Below, piece after piece: positions 1 to 11,853 of a stretch of DNA of 64,000 nucleotides; the stretch's first letter is position 1; each line of letters opens with the position of its first letter. The DNA is from Bolinopsis microptera (taxonomy: Eukaryota > Ctenophora > Tentaculata > Lobata > Bolinopsidae): assembly GCF_026151205.1 (NCBI RefSeq), contig NC_087073.1, positions 11,074,636 to 11,138,635 of the forward strand, in the 5' to 3' direction. A program made the position numbers and the translations under genes. The notes under the pieces are model-generated. The model was given only the letters and a program-made list of their open reading frames with translations. It was not told the origin of the DNA and made no database searches.

Positions 1-71
1 AAAGTATATTAAAGTATATCCCCGGGTCAAAATCGGGAAAAATCCTACATTTTAATATACTTTAATATGGT

Positions 72-106
<35 letters not shown>
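1..106. repeat. Small inverted repeat and poly-C run
   Basis: AAAGTATATTAAAGTATA at the left edge is answered by TTAATATACTTTAATAT near position 52-68, which suggests a small inverted repeat cut by the window edge. A run of 33 C follows at 74-106. The run length is likely to be unreliable in an assembly. Confidence 0.6.
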
Positions 107-108
<2 letters not shown>

Positions 109-1590
109 GAATGTACATAAATTCATAGAGATTCGGTGAAATGACAGACTGGCCGGCGCCGCCCATTATCTCCACACGTGCGCGCGGCTCTAACCATGAG
201 CCCATGCCACAATCGTGGTTACACTCACACAGAATTAAGTAAACGAAATGTTTCTGATAATCCCATCTTAATAACACTTTTGTCAGCATTTAGCCTAAAT
301 ATTTCCGTTTCGCGCTCTAATTTAATGTTAATCACCAGTTGAAATTAATCGCTCGATGACGCCAGAACTTTTGGATTTTTCTAGGTACGTTACGTGAAGT
401 CGAGTGCAGACTGTAATCCAAAGTACTGTAATCCAAAATACTGTAATCGAGTGTTACTGTAATCGTAAAGTGATGGTCACCCTTTAGTTACGCCATTAAA
501 TAACCGCTTGTTAGTTCCCCTTGAAGATGTATGTGCAGTGAAATTTTGTACATATGCCCAAACATGGGCATATGGTTTTTGGCGCACAACTCCACCATTT
601 CTTATCTAATCTAGATGGAAATTCATATACGAGTTCAGACGACAAAATCTGGGTTTTGAGCTTTTCGGGTGATTTGGATCTTCAACAAATACTGAGCTAC
701 ATAATGGTCAATATGTAGTTTAGGCTTACCTTTCATACACCAAAATTTCCACTGCAATAATAGGTCATATAGACTAAATTCACGATGAAACGAGAAAAGT
801 GAACACTGGATATGGCGAGAAAGTTTCATAAAACTGGTTACTTTTAGCAAAATAGGTAACAAGGTACGTGAAAACTGGAAAATATTAGTTACCTTGAAGA
901 ATAAGGTACATCGAAACTAGTAACTTTTATTGAGCAGGCCGTATATCGAAAATGGTTACTTTTAGTGAACATGACCTGGCGATAAAATTACATCAAAACC
1001 AGTAACCCACTCTTTCTCTCAATCCCTCTGTCACAACCGTCTCACCACCTTTCTCACCCCTTTAATCGGTCACCAGTCACCCCTATACTACTAAGAGAAA
1101 GAAAACTTCGCCGGTTGAAGACGATAGTTTTGATATTCGGGTTAAAATGTTTGATTTTTTCTTCACTTAATGGTCATTTCCGTCAAAAATTTAAGAAGAA
1201 TGTTTACTGTTAAGGACACTAGTTTATATTACAACCTGCACGTGTTGGGAATTGTCAAGATACCACATTGCATATGACACGTAACATGGATCAATCAACG
1301 TCAATACAGCCACGCACTTATCTCATGAATTTGTATTTACATATTATGTACAGTGTACACGTAATAACTTTATATTACGTAATCAATCACTTTTTGAACA
1401 ATTTTTTCCATGCAACTCATCCCACGTTACTGCAGGATATTATTTGACTTATTAGAATTAAAATCCCAATCGATTTTTCGCTAAACAAAATGACTATGCT
1501 AGAAGCCGTAATAAATGGGTTTCATATAGATTCTAAACGTAAACTTATTTTTCAGGAGAGGAATCTACAATAAACAAAGACGATATATTT
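107..1590. other. Non-coding stretch with short repeats
   Basis: I see no gene here. Around 140-165 lies a motif (AATGACAGACTGG..GCCGCCCA) that recurs in the palindromic elements near 17.3, 18.4 and 23.1 kb. At 410-465 CTGTAATC is repeated four times at irregular spacing. At 835-1005 variants of GGTTACTTTTAG recur in both orientations. All look like remnants of small transposable elements. Confidence 0.5.
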
Positions 1591-1861
1591 TTGGCCAGAA
1601 ATTTGCGGAGTTCATTCGTCTTGCTAACTGTCTTGGCTGCAGATGTTTCTCTAAAAATCAGGTATTCACTATTTAACTATCCTGTCAGGCTTAAACCCTG
1701 GTTGTTAAAACTAAAAGCCTTTTTGCATTATTCATCGTTAAATTTAATATAAAATAAATCAGATTTGTGAATAATTTACTGTCATCTCCATGGTAATTTC
1801 ATGATAGAAGTTGAACATTTTCTCTCATTTTCACACGTAGTATCTTATTTTCTTTCCCTCA

Positions 1862-2850
1862 GTGACGGTTCGAGGAGACACTGCATCTCACTGCTCGGTG
1901 AAGACACGGGGATATGAAGCTATTATCTCTCTCAAAGTCCATCGCACGTCGTCACAGAGCCTCAATCCGATCAGAGCAAGCAGCAAAGATCAAAAGAGAC
2001 TTTACGTCCAATGTCAGACGATAAATTTCGACGGAAAACTCCTAGCAGAACTCAGAGGATTTAGGAGAGTAAACAGACTGGCTGTGGTCCTAGTACAAGA
2101 TGAGGAGAACAAGATACTCGCAATCTGTAAGACTAGTGACTCTACAGTCTACAGGGACTAGGACGAAGCAGACAAAGTGAAGAAAATTCTCGACGACCGG
2201 AGCCTAGCAGATAAAATAATAGCCGTTGGATTTGATTCGACATCATCCAATACTGGATTTCACAAAAGAGCATGTACTATTTTTCAGCAGCTCCTAAATC
2301 GACAGATCCTCTCGATGGCCTGCCCGCCTGCAGACATCACGCCCTGGAGGTGGAGCTTGTAAGAGGATCTACATCCAAGCAATTGTTCGGTGAACTGCAG
2401 AACATCGTCCTTCCTGATATGATCCCTACTTGCTTCAGGAACGACGTGTCGGAGACCTTCTATCCTTCATTAATGACATCCGCCAACTCAACAACCAGCC
2501 CAGGAGATTACAAAGAAGTCCTAGAGCTTGCTAAACTAATTCATGGAGAAAGCATAGAGATGAAGAAAGGATACGTCTTCCAGATACAAAGACCTGGAGC
2601 TGACCACCGTCCACTATGCCATCTACATTATGAAGATGGTTCTTCTTTACTCGATACTATTTCACTGTACGAAGAAGAGAAACGTGCTCACCACGACAGT
2701 CTCAACATGGGCACACATGGTTCCTGAGTCCTGACTGAAGAGCTCGTCCCACTATCCTTGTTCGATGAAGACCTATCTCCAGAGCGCAGGTGTCTCCTTG
2801 CAGCAAGAATAGGCCAACAAACTCTTGGAGCAATTCAAGTTGGAACTTGA
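1862..2850 (+). pseudogene. Broken transposon-type gene (FDSTSSNTG / ACRHH family)
   Basis: Three reading-frame pieces make up one protein-like sequence. The first contains NFDGKLL (about 2025-2045). An in-frame TAG at 2159-2161 is followed in the same frame by VGFDSTSSNTGFHK. A frameshift near 2330 leads to CRHHALEVELV, and a TGA at 2725-2727 interrupts again before EELVPLSLFDE. The order DGKLL, then FDTTxSNTG, then ACRHHxxE is one I know from a repetitive transposon-associated family common in invertebrates. A possible acceptor (CCCTCAG) lies just before 1862 and a possible upstream exon ends near 1660. At least two stops and one frameshift make it a relic. The biochemical role of the family is not known to me. 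Confidence 0.65.
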
Positions 2851-4860
2851 AAAATTGTTTGGTTGTTATTGAACGTCAATTAAGCCTAATTGATCAAAAA
2901 TTATTTGGATATATTTTGGTTTTATGAACCTCTTTATATATAATAATGACCAGACGTGGTATGACCAAATAAGGATGTTTGTCTAATTTCTCGTACGGAT
3001 TAGGGTTTTCAACATCTACACTTTAGTTTGGGTTTGGATTTTAAATAGTCACTAAGGACTACTTGAAGTACGTGTTAAAGTATGTTATGTAGTAGAGTGT
3101 TGAGCGATTGATCATCTTTGCATGTTTAGTATAGACCTTGTTGTAGAAACTTAGTACGGTTCTCCGCAGTTAATGTCATTCTGTATTATACGAAAATGCA
3201 TAGCTAGCAGTAGCATGAGGTATGATAACCTCACGTATCGAAATCTTTGAAATATCTAATCGATTGAGTCTTATTATCTGGGGGCTCCGTTTAAGGTTTT
3301 CATACACTTATCAATTGAATATTGTTAAAATTAACTATAAATGTCTCATTAATATTACGACTGTTTGAGAACACAAAGCCCGGCCCTCGGGGTCCCCGGG
3401 TAAATCCAAAGCTAGGAATCATGATGAGTGATTCGTGTATTTGGTACTGGCCATAGCACTCTCGTAAATCTATTTTTCATGTCAATAGTTTACGATGACT
3501 CCATCATGTACTGTTCTCTTTTAACTTGAAGTATGTAATCAAATTATTAGAATATGAAAGTTAACATAAATTTTGTGATAACAGATATTATGTCTACCAC
3601 CTTTTTCCACTTGAAGTTGATTATATTTACCTGTGGACCTCCTGCTTTTGTGTTCATTAACACAATTGCATATATATGGTGGAATTACATCGGTCGCATT
3701 TTTGGGGTGGAATGCTAGGCGAGTTGTCGTGTGATCATTAAGTAATAATAGTTAAATCATCCATGATACCTTTGATCCGTCAAAGTTCGGAATTGCAATA
3801 GACCAAAAGACATGGGGAGAACCTTAATATAACATGAATGATAACATATAACGCTACTGCACTTAGAACTCAAAACATGTCTCTTGTTGCCACTCGGTCA
3901 CAAACTGCCTTCGTGAACGTCTAAAAGGTCTACCAAAATGCTATTATATTATTACAAAGCACGTTGCGTGCGCGTTAAGCATTCCACTCGCAAAACCGCG
4001 CCCGTTGCGCGTTTGAGAGGGTTACATATCATCAGGCTATGTTAATGAACATGATAGCCTGAGGTCCCCAGGTAAAGCAATATATACATACAGATGAGCA
4101 CTCAGGAGATGGTGCGTGTATGCGCGCGCACGCGCAGTGCTGACAATAGCGTCGTCTGTAACCCCGGGTGCACGTACATCACTACATCGTGTGTGATGAT
4201 TGATCTCTTATTGAAGCTAATTTCTATTTCAATGACAAATGAGTTTCTTAGACAATTATATATACCAAATAAAGAATTGTGGTACATACAGTAATGAATA
4301 AGGAATTAGAAATTAAACATTAAAACAATTTTACCGCGCCCAGGAAACCTTACCGCCTGCTGGGCTTGCTAGAGGTGATAGACTTTAAACAGCACGTTTG
4401 GCGTCGCGCGTCACGTTAAGTTTACCTTTCGCACGCTGCATTGAGCCAAGTAGTCATGACAACGACATTTCTTTGCAAAGTTTAAAAGCTGTGATCCTTT
4501 TTTTAGCCCAAAATTAAACTTTTTGGTTTAATTCAGAATCTAAGTTGTCCCCAATTTGGCTCCTGGGGAGCTAACTGTAAATTTACGAGACGGGAATTTT
4601 GTTGAAAACCGGAAGGTTCTATCTATTTTACTTTTGGAGATATACCCCATTGTGGATTGAAATGCAATTACAACAGAATTATATAAAAACTTACTCTAAC
4701 CAGAGCCTTCTCGCTTGCAGTAGCCAGTAGCGCGCGACTGCCAAATAAGCACGTCACGCAGTACGCGTATACACATGGCTATGTGAAAATAAAATATATA
4801 TATATATGCTTTGTATATTTTAAAATAAATAGTTTTACATTTTTTGAATTGCATTTAATT
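2851..4860. other. Non-coding stretch with element ends
   Basis: I see no supported gene. At 4043-4076 a motif reading GATAGCCTGAGGTCCCCAGG matches one at 17332 and, inverted and less exactly, near 23090, so it is probably the end of a small DNA transposon family. A shorter variant (GGGGTCCCCGGGTAAATCC) lies near 3389. Short open frames at 4094-4294 are GC-skewed chance frames. Confidence 0.45.
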
Positions 4861-4864
4861 GACG

Positions 4865-4980
4865 ATGTCAATTCATTGCAGCTCGGCGGGGCCCAGTAGC
4901 GCATTTCGCCGATCTAGCGGTGGTTGCGAAAACATAATTGACGCGTGCGCGGCGCGGCCTAGTAACGCATCGCGCTACAA
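4865..4980. repeat. GC-rich dispersed repeat, copy 1
   Basis: The block runs from GACGATGTCAATTCATTGC to CATCGCGCTACAAG. It recurs at about 18255-18395 in the same orientation and at about 22310-22460 inverted. It is much richer in G+C than its AT-rich surroundings. It is probably the core of a non-autonomous DNA element; no coding capacity is seen. Confidence 0.6.
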
Positions 4981-5636
4981 GAATTGCATGTAATTGTTTA
5001 AAAAATTTTCAAATTGCAAATGATTCTGCTATAAATACTAAAAACAAATGTTCTATTGCTCGCTTCTCTGACGTAAATCTAAAATGCTAGTCCTCCCAGA
5101 AACCCTTACTGGATCGATGGAGCCTAACTTTGAAAGTGAAAGAGTTAGAGACTTCCGGTTGTTTGTAACATGTTCGTCTTGTAAAAGTAACAAGTAACGT
5201 TACCTCCCCAAGAGGAAAATTTAGGACAACGTAGTTGTTGAGTTATCTCAAAATCTCCAGAAAAGTCCCATTTTGGGCCGATCAAAAGTTTGCAACTTTA
5301 ACTTTGCGGATTCCTGTACTCTAATTGGCTGAATTGTGTCACGTGCTAGCTTCTTGAAAATTGGAATGGGCCACGCGTGCAAATCATGCTTAATGTCGCG
5401 CGCGAGGTCATCAGGTCAAGCCGTCTCTTTAAATTAAACCAACTCTAATACCACTACCAGCCAGTAACTTTTGTTGGGCTGTTCAGGAAGCTTGAAAAGT
5501 TGAAAAGCAAAGGTCGCTGCGCACAGGGCCGGACTGGCGTGCCAGATTGCAGATAATAATTTAGCACGCTTGTTTATTTAATCGAAATTGATATTGATAT
5601 AACAATTCAAATTTAACTTCTTACAAAACTACATTA

Positions 5637-5849
5637 GGGGTCGTTTACATATTATTATTAATCTTATGTAATGAACCGAGACCGGGGTGGGAATTAAAAA
5701 AAACATAAAATGATTACGATAGTGTAATTATTTGACACAATACTAATAGCTATATGTAAAACTGATTATACGGAGGGGGATTGTTGGGGTTGAAAATGGG
5801 GGTTGAAAATGGGCCAATAAGTGATTACGTAATATGCGAACTACCCCTT
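5637..5849. mobile_element. MITE with GTTCACATATTACG-type ends, copy 1
   Basis: It begins GGGGTCGTTTACATATTATT and ends GTGATTACGTAATATGCGAACTACCCC, which are imperfect inverted repeats. The interior (AGCTATATGTAAAACTGATTA..CGGAGGGG) matches, inverted, the interior of the element at 34960-35143. No coding capacity. This copy is the most diverged of the three in the window. Confidence 0.65.
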
Positions 5850-6003
5850 TCTAAGACCTAGAACTGTACAAAACTGTATCACTAATAAAGCCTTAATAAT
5901 AATAACAGTTTTTGTGCTCTAGATCTAATTGAGTCAGGTTCGTGTCCTTTTGTAATATCTATTCAATTCTGCGATCATCGAATAAGTCACTTGATAGAAA
6001 ATT

Positions 6004-9000
6004 CTAAAAGAATGCTACTACCAGGAGAAAAATTATGATGGCTGAGCTGCTAGTAAGGATAGCAGCTTGCGAATCTTCTGGCGAATCTTCTGGCGAATCT
6101 TCTGGCGAATCTTCTGGCTTATCTTCTGGCTCATCTTCTGGCTCATCTTCTGGCTCATCTTCTGGTTCATCTTCTGGCTCATCTTCTGGCTCATCTTCTG
6201 GCTCATCTTCTGGCTCATCTTCTGGCTTAGCTTTAGCTGTAATTTAAAATATGTTAAATAATTGCGGAACTAACAATCGTTTAAAATCGGTGGAAACACG
6301 AATTTATCTCATAAGAATCTTAGAGTCTCAGAGGACGGGGTAATTACATTACTTCTCTCCCAGACTAGAGACTAAAGAGCCGAGCAAGCTAGACAATACT
6401 ATCACTATCATATAATTAGCTTTAACAGTAACTTACGGACACATTTCAAGGCATCAAAGATAGCCTTGAAGTCGGTGTATAATTTAGCGTAATCGTTGAC
6501 GCAGCTGAAACTGATGGTGTCGTATCCAAACTGAGACTCATCATTGAAGTTTTCCGGGTCGTACTCGAACACATACCTGGGATTCCAACTTTATCAATTG
6601 AATCATAATATAATCCTGAAACGTACAGACTTACTTTCTCGCTAAAACACAATTTTCTGTAGTTTGAAGAGGACTCCGCGACTTACAGACTTACTTTCTC
6701 GCTAACACACAATTTTCTGTAGTTTGAAGAGGACTCCACGATATTCAAAGGAGAAACAATTACTGCCCCCAGCCCCCTACCCCTGCCCTCTCCCCCCAGC
6801 TCCCTCTTTACATAATACCAGCAATCAAAATCATGCTCTGAATAGCAGTTACAAGCGGTAACAGATTAAACTGTTCCGCGCCATTTCTATAGCCAAAGAA
6901 AATGGCTCTTACTAAATCGCTCGCCCAAAAATTTCACGTGACTTTGGTTTTTTTGGTTTTGCAGCCGTACAAAACGGTTTTACATTAACCCTAATCCCAA
7001 CCCTTACCCTAACCATAACCCCGAAGCTATCCATATTCTTAACCACAACCCTAACCCTAACCCGAACCCTAAATAATCGAATTCACGTTTTACTAGCCTG
7101 TCACGTGACCAAAACGGTTTTTTGCCCATAACTCTCCAGAGCAGCATTTTAACCCTACGTCATGGGGGGTGATTCGGAATCAGCGTCCAAAAATACACCG
7201 ATCTGGATCACTTTCATGCCTAAAGGGCCTTTTCACAAGAATTTTCTTAAAGTTTGGGCGAGCGATTTAGTAGGAGCGAAAGAAAATAGGTTTAATAGGT
7301 TCACCAGCGATACTGTTCATACAATATAAATGTGACCAAACATATGACCATATATACATGATGTAGACCACTTACTCGGCTCCATCATTTTTGTCTTTAC
7401 AGATAAAGTCAAGTCTTTCCCCCAAGAAGATAACTTTGTCAAGATCCCCCTCCGACAGTTCCATTTCGACAAACGGTCCAAAGTTGTCCACGTGCACATC
7501 TATGTGCTCATCGGTAGTCATTACAATCGCATCAGCTTCCGACACACTACAAACTGAAAGTCACAGTTAAAAGAGCTATCTAAATCTGAGTAGCAATTAC
7601 GACTAACTCTGAACTTATCGTACCTTATTTGGACAGACATAATTCTGGATGGATATATTTTTATTCTTGGCTTACAATTTGTTTATTTGGCAACTTTTTG
7701 CTTCAAGCTTTGTTAATGAACAGCCAACTGATTCGAAGACAATATAAAAGCAGCCGTATAATACTCGTTTAAACATAAAAAAGTCCATCACTAACTTTTA
7801 ATGTCTGTCCAAATAAAGTCCCATAAGGTCCGTGCAATCACCCATATATTCCGCAACCATTAGTTAACAAATTTGACAATCAAGGGATAAATTTGCTAAT
7901 CGCGATAATAGTCCCATAACACATATTGACCTTTGTATTAACAAGTTATATCGTTTCTTACCTAAATTTTGTTTTGCATAACAGGTGCTATGAGTATCAT
8001 CCCAACAGCTATATCTATCGCTTTGACACGTCTCTTTAGTATGATATTTACCGTAAGGCATTTTACTTTTAACCTCTCTGACGGTGTTGGGTTGAGGACA
8101 GTAGGGATTTTCACTCTGCACGAGATCCGTATACTTGTCTGAAGTGAAGGAGGTTATTTTATAAAAGCAAATAAATCACGAACAAAATACATGTCTGAAG
8201 TGAAGGAGGTTATTTTATAACAGCAAATAAATCACGAACAATATACATGTCTGAAATGAAGGAGGTTATTTTATAAAAGCAACTAAATCACGAACAATAT
8301 ACATGTTTGAAATGAAGGAGGTTATTTTATAAAAGCAACTAAATCACGAACAATATACATGTCTGAAATATAGGAGGTTATTTTATAAAAGCAACTAAAT
8401 AATAATCATAATATTATTTCGCTTATAGAGTCAGAATACCCCGACTTAGTATGTATAGCAACTGCTCGTAACTAAATTAATAATACTATAAACGAGCGCA
8501 TAGTCACCATGGAAACGCATAGTCACCATGGTAACGGTTTAAACTTTGGATTTACTCACAGTTGGCTGTGTTTACGCATTCCGGGAATGAATAACCATTT
8601 ATCATCACCGCAGCGCTACCGGGGTAGCTTTCCCGTTGCAGGATATAACCGAATCCAGCTTCTCCCATCACGACAATTTCGATGTCACTGGTTGTAATAG
8701 AGTCTCCGGGGATGGCTGGGAAGTTGTTTTGCTATCAGTTTCAATACTTTCAACATTACTATATAACAAATAATTTGAGATCATGAATACGATGTTGTTA
8801 CATTGAAACTTAGAACATATCCTTATCCTGATGAGAGCCTTTTCTCTGTCGCAACAAACGGAAAAACTGCAAATTTTGCCCCAGAATCATATATCAATAT
8901 ATTATAGGTGTGAACTGTGAAAACGTTTGGGCTTATTACTCAGTTACTGATACGACTAGCTATAATCATTCATTCGAGAAAAACATCAAATCAATCGATG

Positions 9001-10339
9001 AGGATGTTCACTCAGGGGAAGTAAAGTGCTTGACAATTGTGCTTGACATCAGGGTCCCATTGCATTGATAAAGCGGATTTGGAGGAAAGGGGAAGGTACG
9101 GTTAATTGGGGTTTACTGTATTATGATAGGAAAATGTTTTGTTGGATGTACTTTGATCATTTTTCAGATTAGCTTACGGTATTGAAATGTGATTACGCCA
9201 TCTGGATGATCCGGGCCCATAGACAACTCCAGGAACACTCCATCATAATTGTCCTCTAATTGCGTCTTCAAGAACATCCATGCGTTACTGGGAAATTTGT
9301 CAGTCGTCTTTAGTTTGCTATCTTCTGCCAGGAGACCATCTTTCCTGTCGCTCAGATAAACTTCCAACTGACCGTCCTCGTCGAAGGTGTACGTCACGTA
9401 CCAATCGTTCATCGTGCCCTTAGCGTTGTCTCCGTCTACTGGATACGTATAAGACATTGTGGTGGTAGCTTCCGTCAGGACTTCCGGATCAAAAAAGATT
9501 ATGTTCATCTGATACTCATGCGAATCCGTGAACATAGCTACCATGCGTACAGTTTTAACATCATATCCATTTTCAGTACTAAAAGTGGATACTTCGTGGC
9601 TAGTCTTGCCCTTCATACGTCCTTCTCCAATCTTGAGTGTCAGCGCCGCAACAGACAAGTCATATGCGATTTTGAATTTGTTGCCGAAAGCTGCAGATGA
9701 GTCATCCGTCATAACTGAAAAAAAAGCATAAATTGTATCTTCAAATGGAATATTCGGGGTATTAGACTGAACTGGAAACAAACAGATTTAAAATTATGCG
9801 CCGTGGCATTGATTGACGATATCAACTCATCAATTGGAGTCTAATATTTCGAATAGACCTTGTACGGGTATCCCCTGTTAACAAAAAAGAAAGATTTGTG
9901 ATCAAATATACTTACCTGAGCTATCCGGAAGAGCAGCCACTTCCTTCATAATATCATACAAGCTGCTAGCATCCTTCGTAAAATGGTACTGAAATGATTC
10001 CTGTAAAAACGTAGTTGAAGTTTCAGGAAAGCAATACTGTTCCGCTAGAGTACCACCGAACACGAACAGAACCAAGATCAAGATCTGAAAGAGGACAACA
10101 AATTAAAAAATATTAACAAAGTGGTTTTCCGAATGTCAATAATATAAGTTAAAATCTTAAACTTTGTTCAAATTAATAAGAAATGGCCATAATTGCGCCG
10201 GATAGTTTGAGTTGGTAGGAGGACGTAGCTTTTCTGATTTTATTGAGAAATTACTAATCACGTGACGTGTTGAACTTGACAACCCCTGCTAAATGAAAAT
10301 GGTGCTTTAGGAACACATCAGTCAATCACTCACCTTCAT
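6004..10339 (-). CDS. Secreted, probably GPI-anchored protein with PEDE/PEDS repeat stalk (8 exons, 531 aa)
   Basis: Exons on the minus strand: 10334-10339, 9916-10084, 9178-9714, 8560-8715, 7962-8138, 7376-7553, 6437-6576, 6004-6236. Every junction is GT/AG and the phases (0,1,1,1,1,2,1) give one open frame of 1596 nt ending in TAG. Exon 1 codes only Met-Lys. Exon 2 continues the signal peptide (ILILVLFVFGGTLA). A large region follows with cysteines mainly in exons 4-7 (for example NPYCPQPN, DRYSCWDD, DFICKDK). Exon 8 encodes 13 tetrapeptides (eight PEDE, one PEDK, four PEDS), then a small-residue stretch and a hydrophobic end (AIIIFLLVVAFF) with no cytosolic tail. That is the layout of a GPI attachment signal; a tail-anchored membrane protein is the alternative. 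The family is not recognised. Exon 3 could be read on to a TGA at 9164, but the consensus donor C|GTAAGC at 9178 restores phase with exon 4. Confidence 0.8.
6069..6224 (-). repeat. 12-bp coding minisatellite (13 units) in exon 8
   Basis: Thirteen exact-length 12-bp units read TCTTCTGGC(T/G)(C/A/T)A on the plus strand. On the minus strand, in the spliced frame, each unit is Pro-Glu-Asp-Glu, -Lys or -Ser. The array begins 12 nt inside exon 8. Open frames on the opposite strand and in other phases are by-products of the period being a multiple of three. Confidence 0.9.
6623..6738. repeat. 60-bp tandem duplication in an intron
   Basis: Two copies of a 60-bp unit starting near ACAGACTTACTTTCTCGCTA lie end to end, differing at a few bases. 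They sit in intron 6 of the minus-strand GPI-type gene, starting 47 bp upstream of the exon 7 acceptor. Confidence 0.85.
6986..7072. repeat. Degenerate interstitial telomere-like repeat
   Basis: Repeated variants of CCCTAA (ACCCTAATCC, ACCCTTACCCTAACC, ACCCTAACCCTAACCC) occur across the tract, with an unrelated 20-bp interruption. It lies in an intron of the GPI-type gene. It fits the animal telomere motif TTAGGG but is far too degenerate to be a chromosome end. Confidence 0.65.
8137..8400 (-). repeat. 56-bp tandem repeat carrying copies of a splice acceptor
   Basis: Units start at 8137, 8193, 8249, 8305 and 8361, exactly 56 bp apart. The first copy contains the real acceptor of exon 5 (CTTCAG|AC, read on the minus strand) and two exon bases. 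The other copies repeat the AG with small changes (CATTTCAG in copies 3 and 4). Use of an outer acceptor would add 56 nt, or a multiple of it, and shift the frame. Confidence 0.9.
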
Positions 10340-11145
10340 CTTTAATAAAAATAGATGTGCAGCACTATCGATAGTCGTTACACTTACTGTTTTGATTATT
10401 CCTACATTGCATTGAAAAATATTTAGAAAATTTCTTTTGAAATACATTAATTAATTATTATTGATCATTCACGTAACGAGAACGGCAAAACGTGCCTCAT
10501 GATAATATTAATAATACAATGATTCACATGTATTATAGCAGTATATATGATAAATGAGGGAGGGAAAAATTTGCCCTGAAAACCTTTAACTAGGTACTGT
10601 AATAAAATAAAAATAGTATTATAAAATATTATGAAGTAATTGAAGCCCATGCTTAAGACAAAAGTCCGGAAATGATTTTCAGGGATCGATAGCTGGCAGT
10701 GGGATCGAATGAGAAACTGGCTTAGCCGACTGTATGATTCAATGAAAAAAGAAATGTAAGACTCATGTATAATTGGTGTGGGACAGCCCTTAAATAGACA
10801 TTTTTCAATTTATGGAGGATTTCTGGAATGAGCGTGATCTTAATCAGGTAACCGGAAGTTAATTGTATCATGAAATTCAATTGTCCAGGAATTTGTTCAC
10901 TGAGACTCACAAAGTTATACTCCAACAACAACAACAAATCTTTGCAAATCTGCAAGATAATTGTATTTGTAGTTGACAGACCCAAGACCTTGTGCGGGAA
11001 CGCATACCACAAATAAGTCAATCGCTAATAAGAAGAATACGGTCGCACTCAATCACTCACTAAAGATAATGATCAGGGTAGCAGGAAAAATAAAGATTTC
11101 CAGGATAACTTTTAAAAGCTTTTGACTTAAACATTTTTCTGTTAG
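10340..11145. other. Upstream region with two dispersed repeats
   Basis: This is the 5' side of the minus-strand GPI-type gene; no promoter motif stands out. The stretch near 10550-10620 (GAGGGAGGGAAAAATTTGCCC) recurs at about 12003-12060. The stretch 10640-10870 (GAAGCCCATGCTTA, then GTGGGATCGAATGAGAAACT, then AATTTATGGAGGATTT) recurs at about 16160-16400, where extra sequence separates the blocks. No gene is supported. Confidence 0.55.
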
Positions 11146-11363
11146 CACTTCGAGATGGCCAGGCCTACTCTCATGCTGTCTATATGTGATGATTAACTCT
11201 GAAAAAAACTAGGGACAACTGGGGAATGATCCCAGAACCTCGAGATTTCGCGTCTCTTGCTCTACCAATTGAGTTCTGGGATCATTCCCCAGTTGTCCCT
11301 AGTTTTTCAGAGTTAATCATCACATATAGACAGCATGAGAGTAGGCCTGGCCATCTCGAAGTG
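11146..11363. mobile_element. Head-to-head inverted pair of SINE fragments
   Basis: Arms 11146-11238 and 11273-11363 are near-perfect inverted copies, each running from TTCTGGGATCATTCCCC to CTGGCCATCTCGAAGTG. The 35-bp centre belongs to the left copy and reads, on the minus strand, as the D arm and anticodon arm of the tRNA-like sequence that is complete at 11574. The pair would fold into a hairpin of about 90 bp. Confidence 0.7.
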
Positions 11364-11573
11364 ATAATAATAATTAAATGTTTCGCAGATTGGCAATTAA
11401 TCGGTGTAGTTGGTGTTGTACACACTGCACTGATAACGATATCACGTTGTACGTGTAATGTAAATATAGTGTGGATAAATGCGAATATATATTCTAAATA
11501 ACTGATAAATGATATTCCACACAAAGCATGAAATTGTGCTGTATATGAGTGGTGATTTCGCTCTGAGAATCAA

Positions 11574-11853
11574 GGGTCAGTAGCTCAATTGGTAGAGCAA
11601 GAGACGCGAAATCTCGAGGTTCTGGGATCATTCCCCAGTTGTCCCTAGTTTTTCAGAGTTAATCATCACATATAGACAGCATGAGAGTAGGCCTGGCCAT
11701 CTCGAAGTGATAATAATAATTAAATGTTTCGCAGATTGGCAATTAATCGGTGTAGTTGGTGTTGTACACACTGCACTGATAACGATATCACGTTGTACGT
11801 GTAATGTAAATATAGTGTGGATAAATGCGAATATATATTCTAAATAACTGATT
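11574..11853 (+). mobile_element. tRNA-derived SINE copy
   Basis: 11574-11646 folds as a cloverleaf. Six of seven acceptor pairs form, the D arm is GCTC/GAGC with an A-box-like TAGCTCAATTGG, four of five anticodon-stem pairs form, and the T stem is a perfect CTGGG/CCCAG. The loop base before the anticodon is G rather than T, and the T loop lacks TTC, so this is not a working tRNA; the anticodon position would read CGA. A tail of about 210 bp follows that also appears at 11282-11500. The shared tail supports mobile copies with a tRNA-like head. Confidence 0.6.

Noticed and set aside
6033-6261. Overlapping open frames on both strands with MSQK, SSGS and FWLI repeats
   Set aside because: They are other phases of the 12-bp minisatellite. 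Only the minus-strand PEDE frame is in phase with the spliced gene.
6986-7072. Chromosome end
   Set aside because: The repeats are degenerate, interrupted and inside an intron.
9164-9177. End of a stand-alone 205-codon gene at the TGA at 9164
   Set aside because: The last five codons overlap a consensus donor (C|GTAAGC). Splicing there keeps phase with exon 4 and five further exons.
11574-11646. Functional tRNA gene
   Set aside because: The base before the anticodon is G, the T loop lacks TTC and the sequence recurs with a SINE-like tail.
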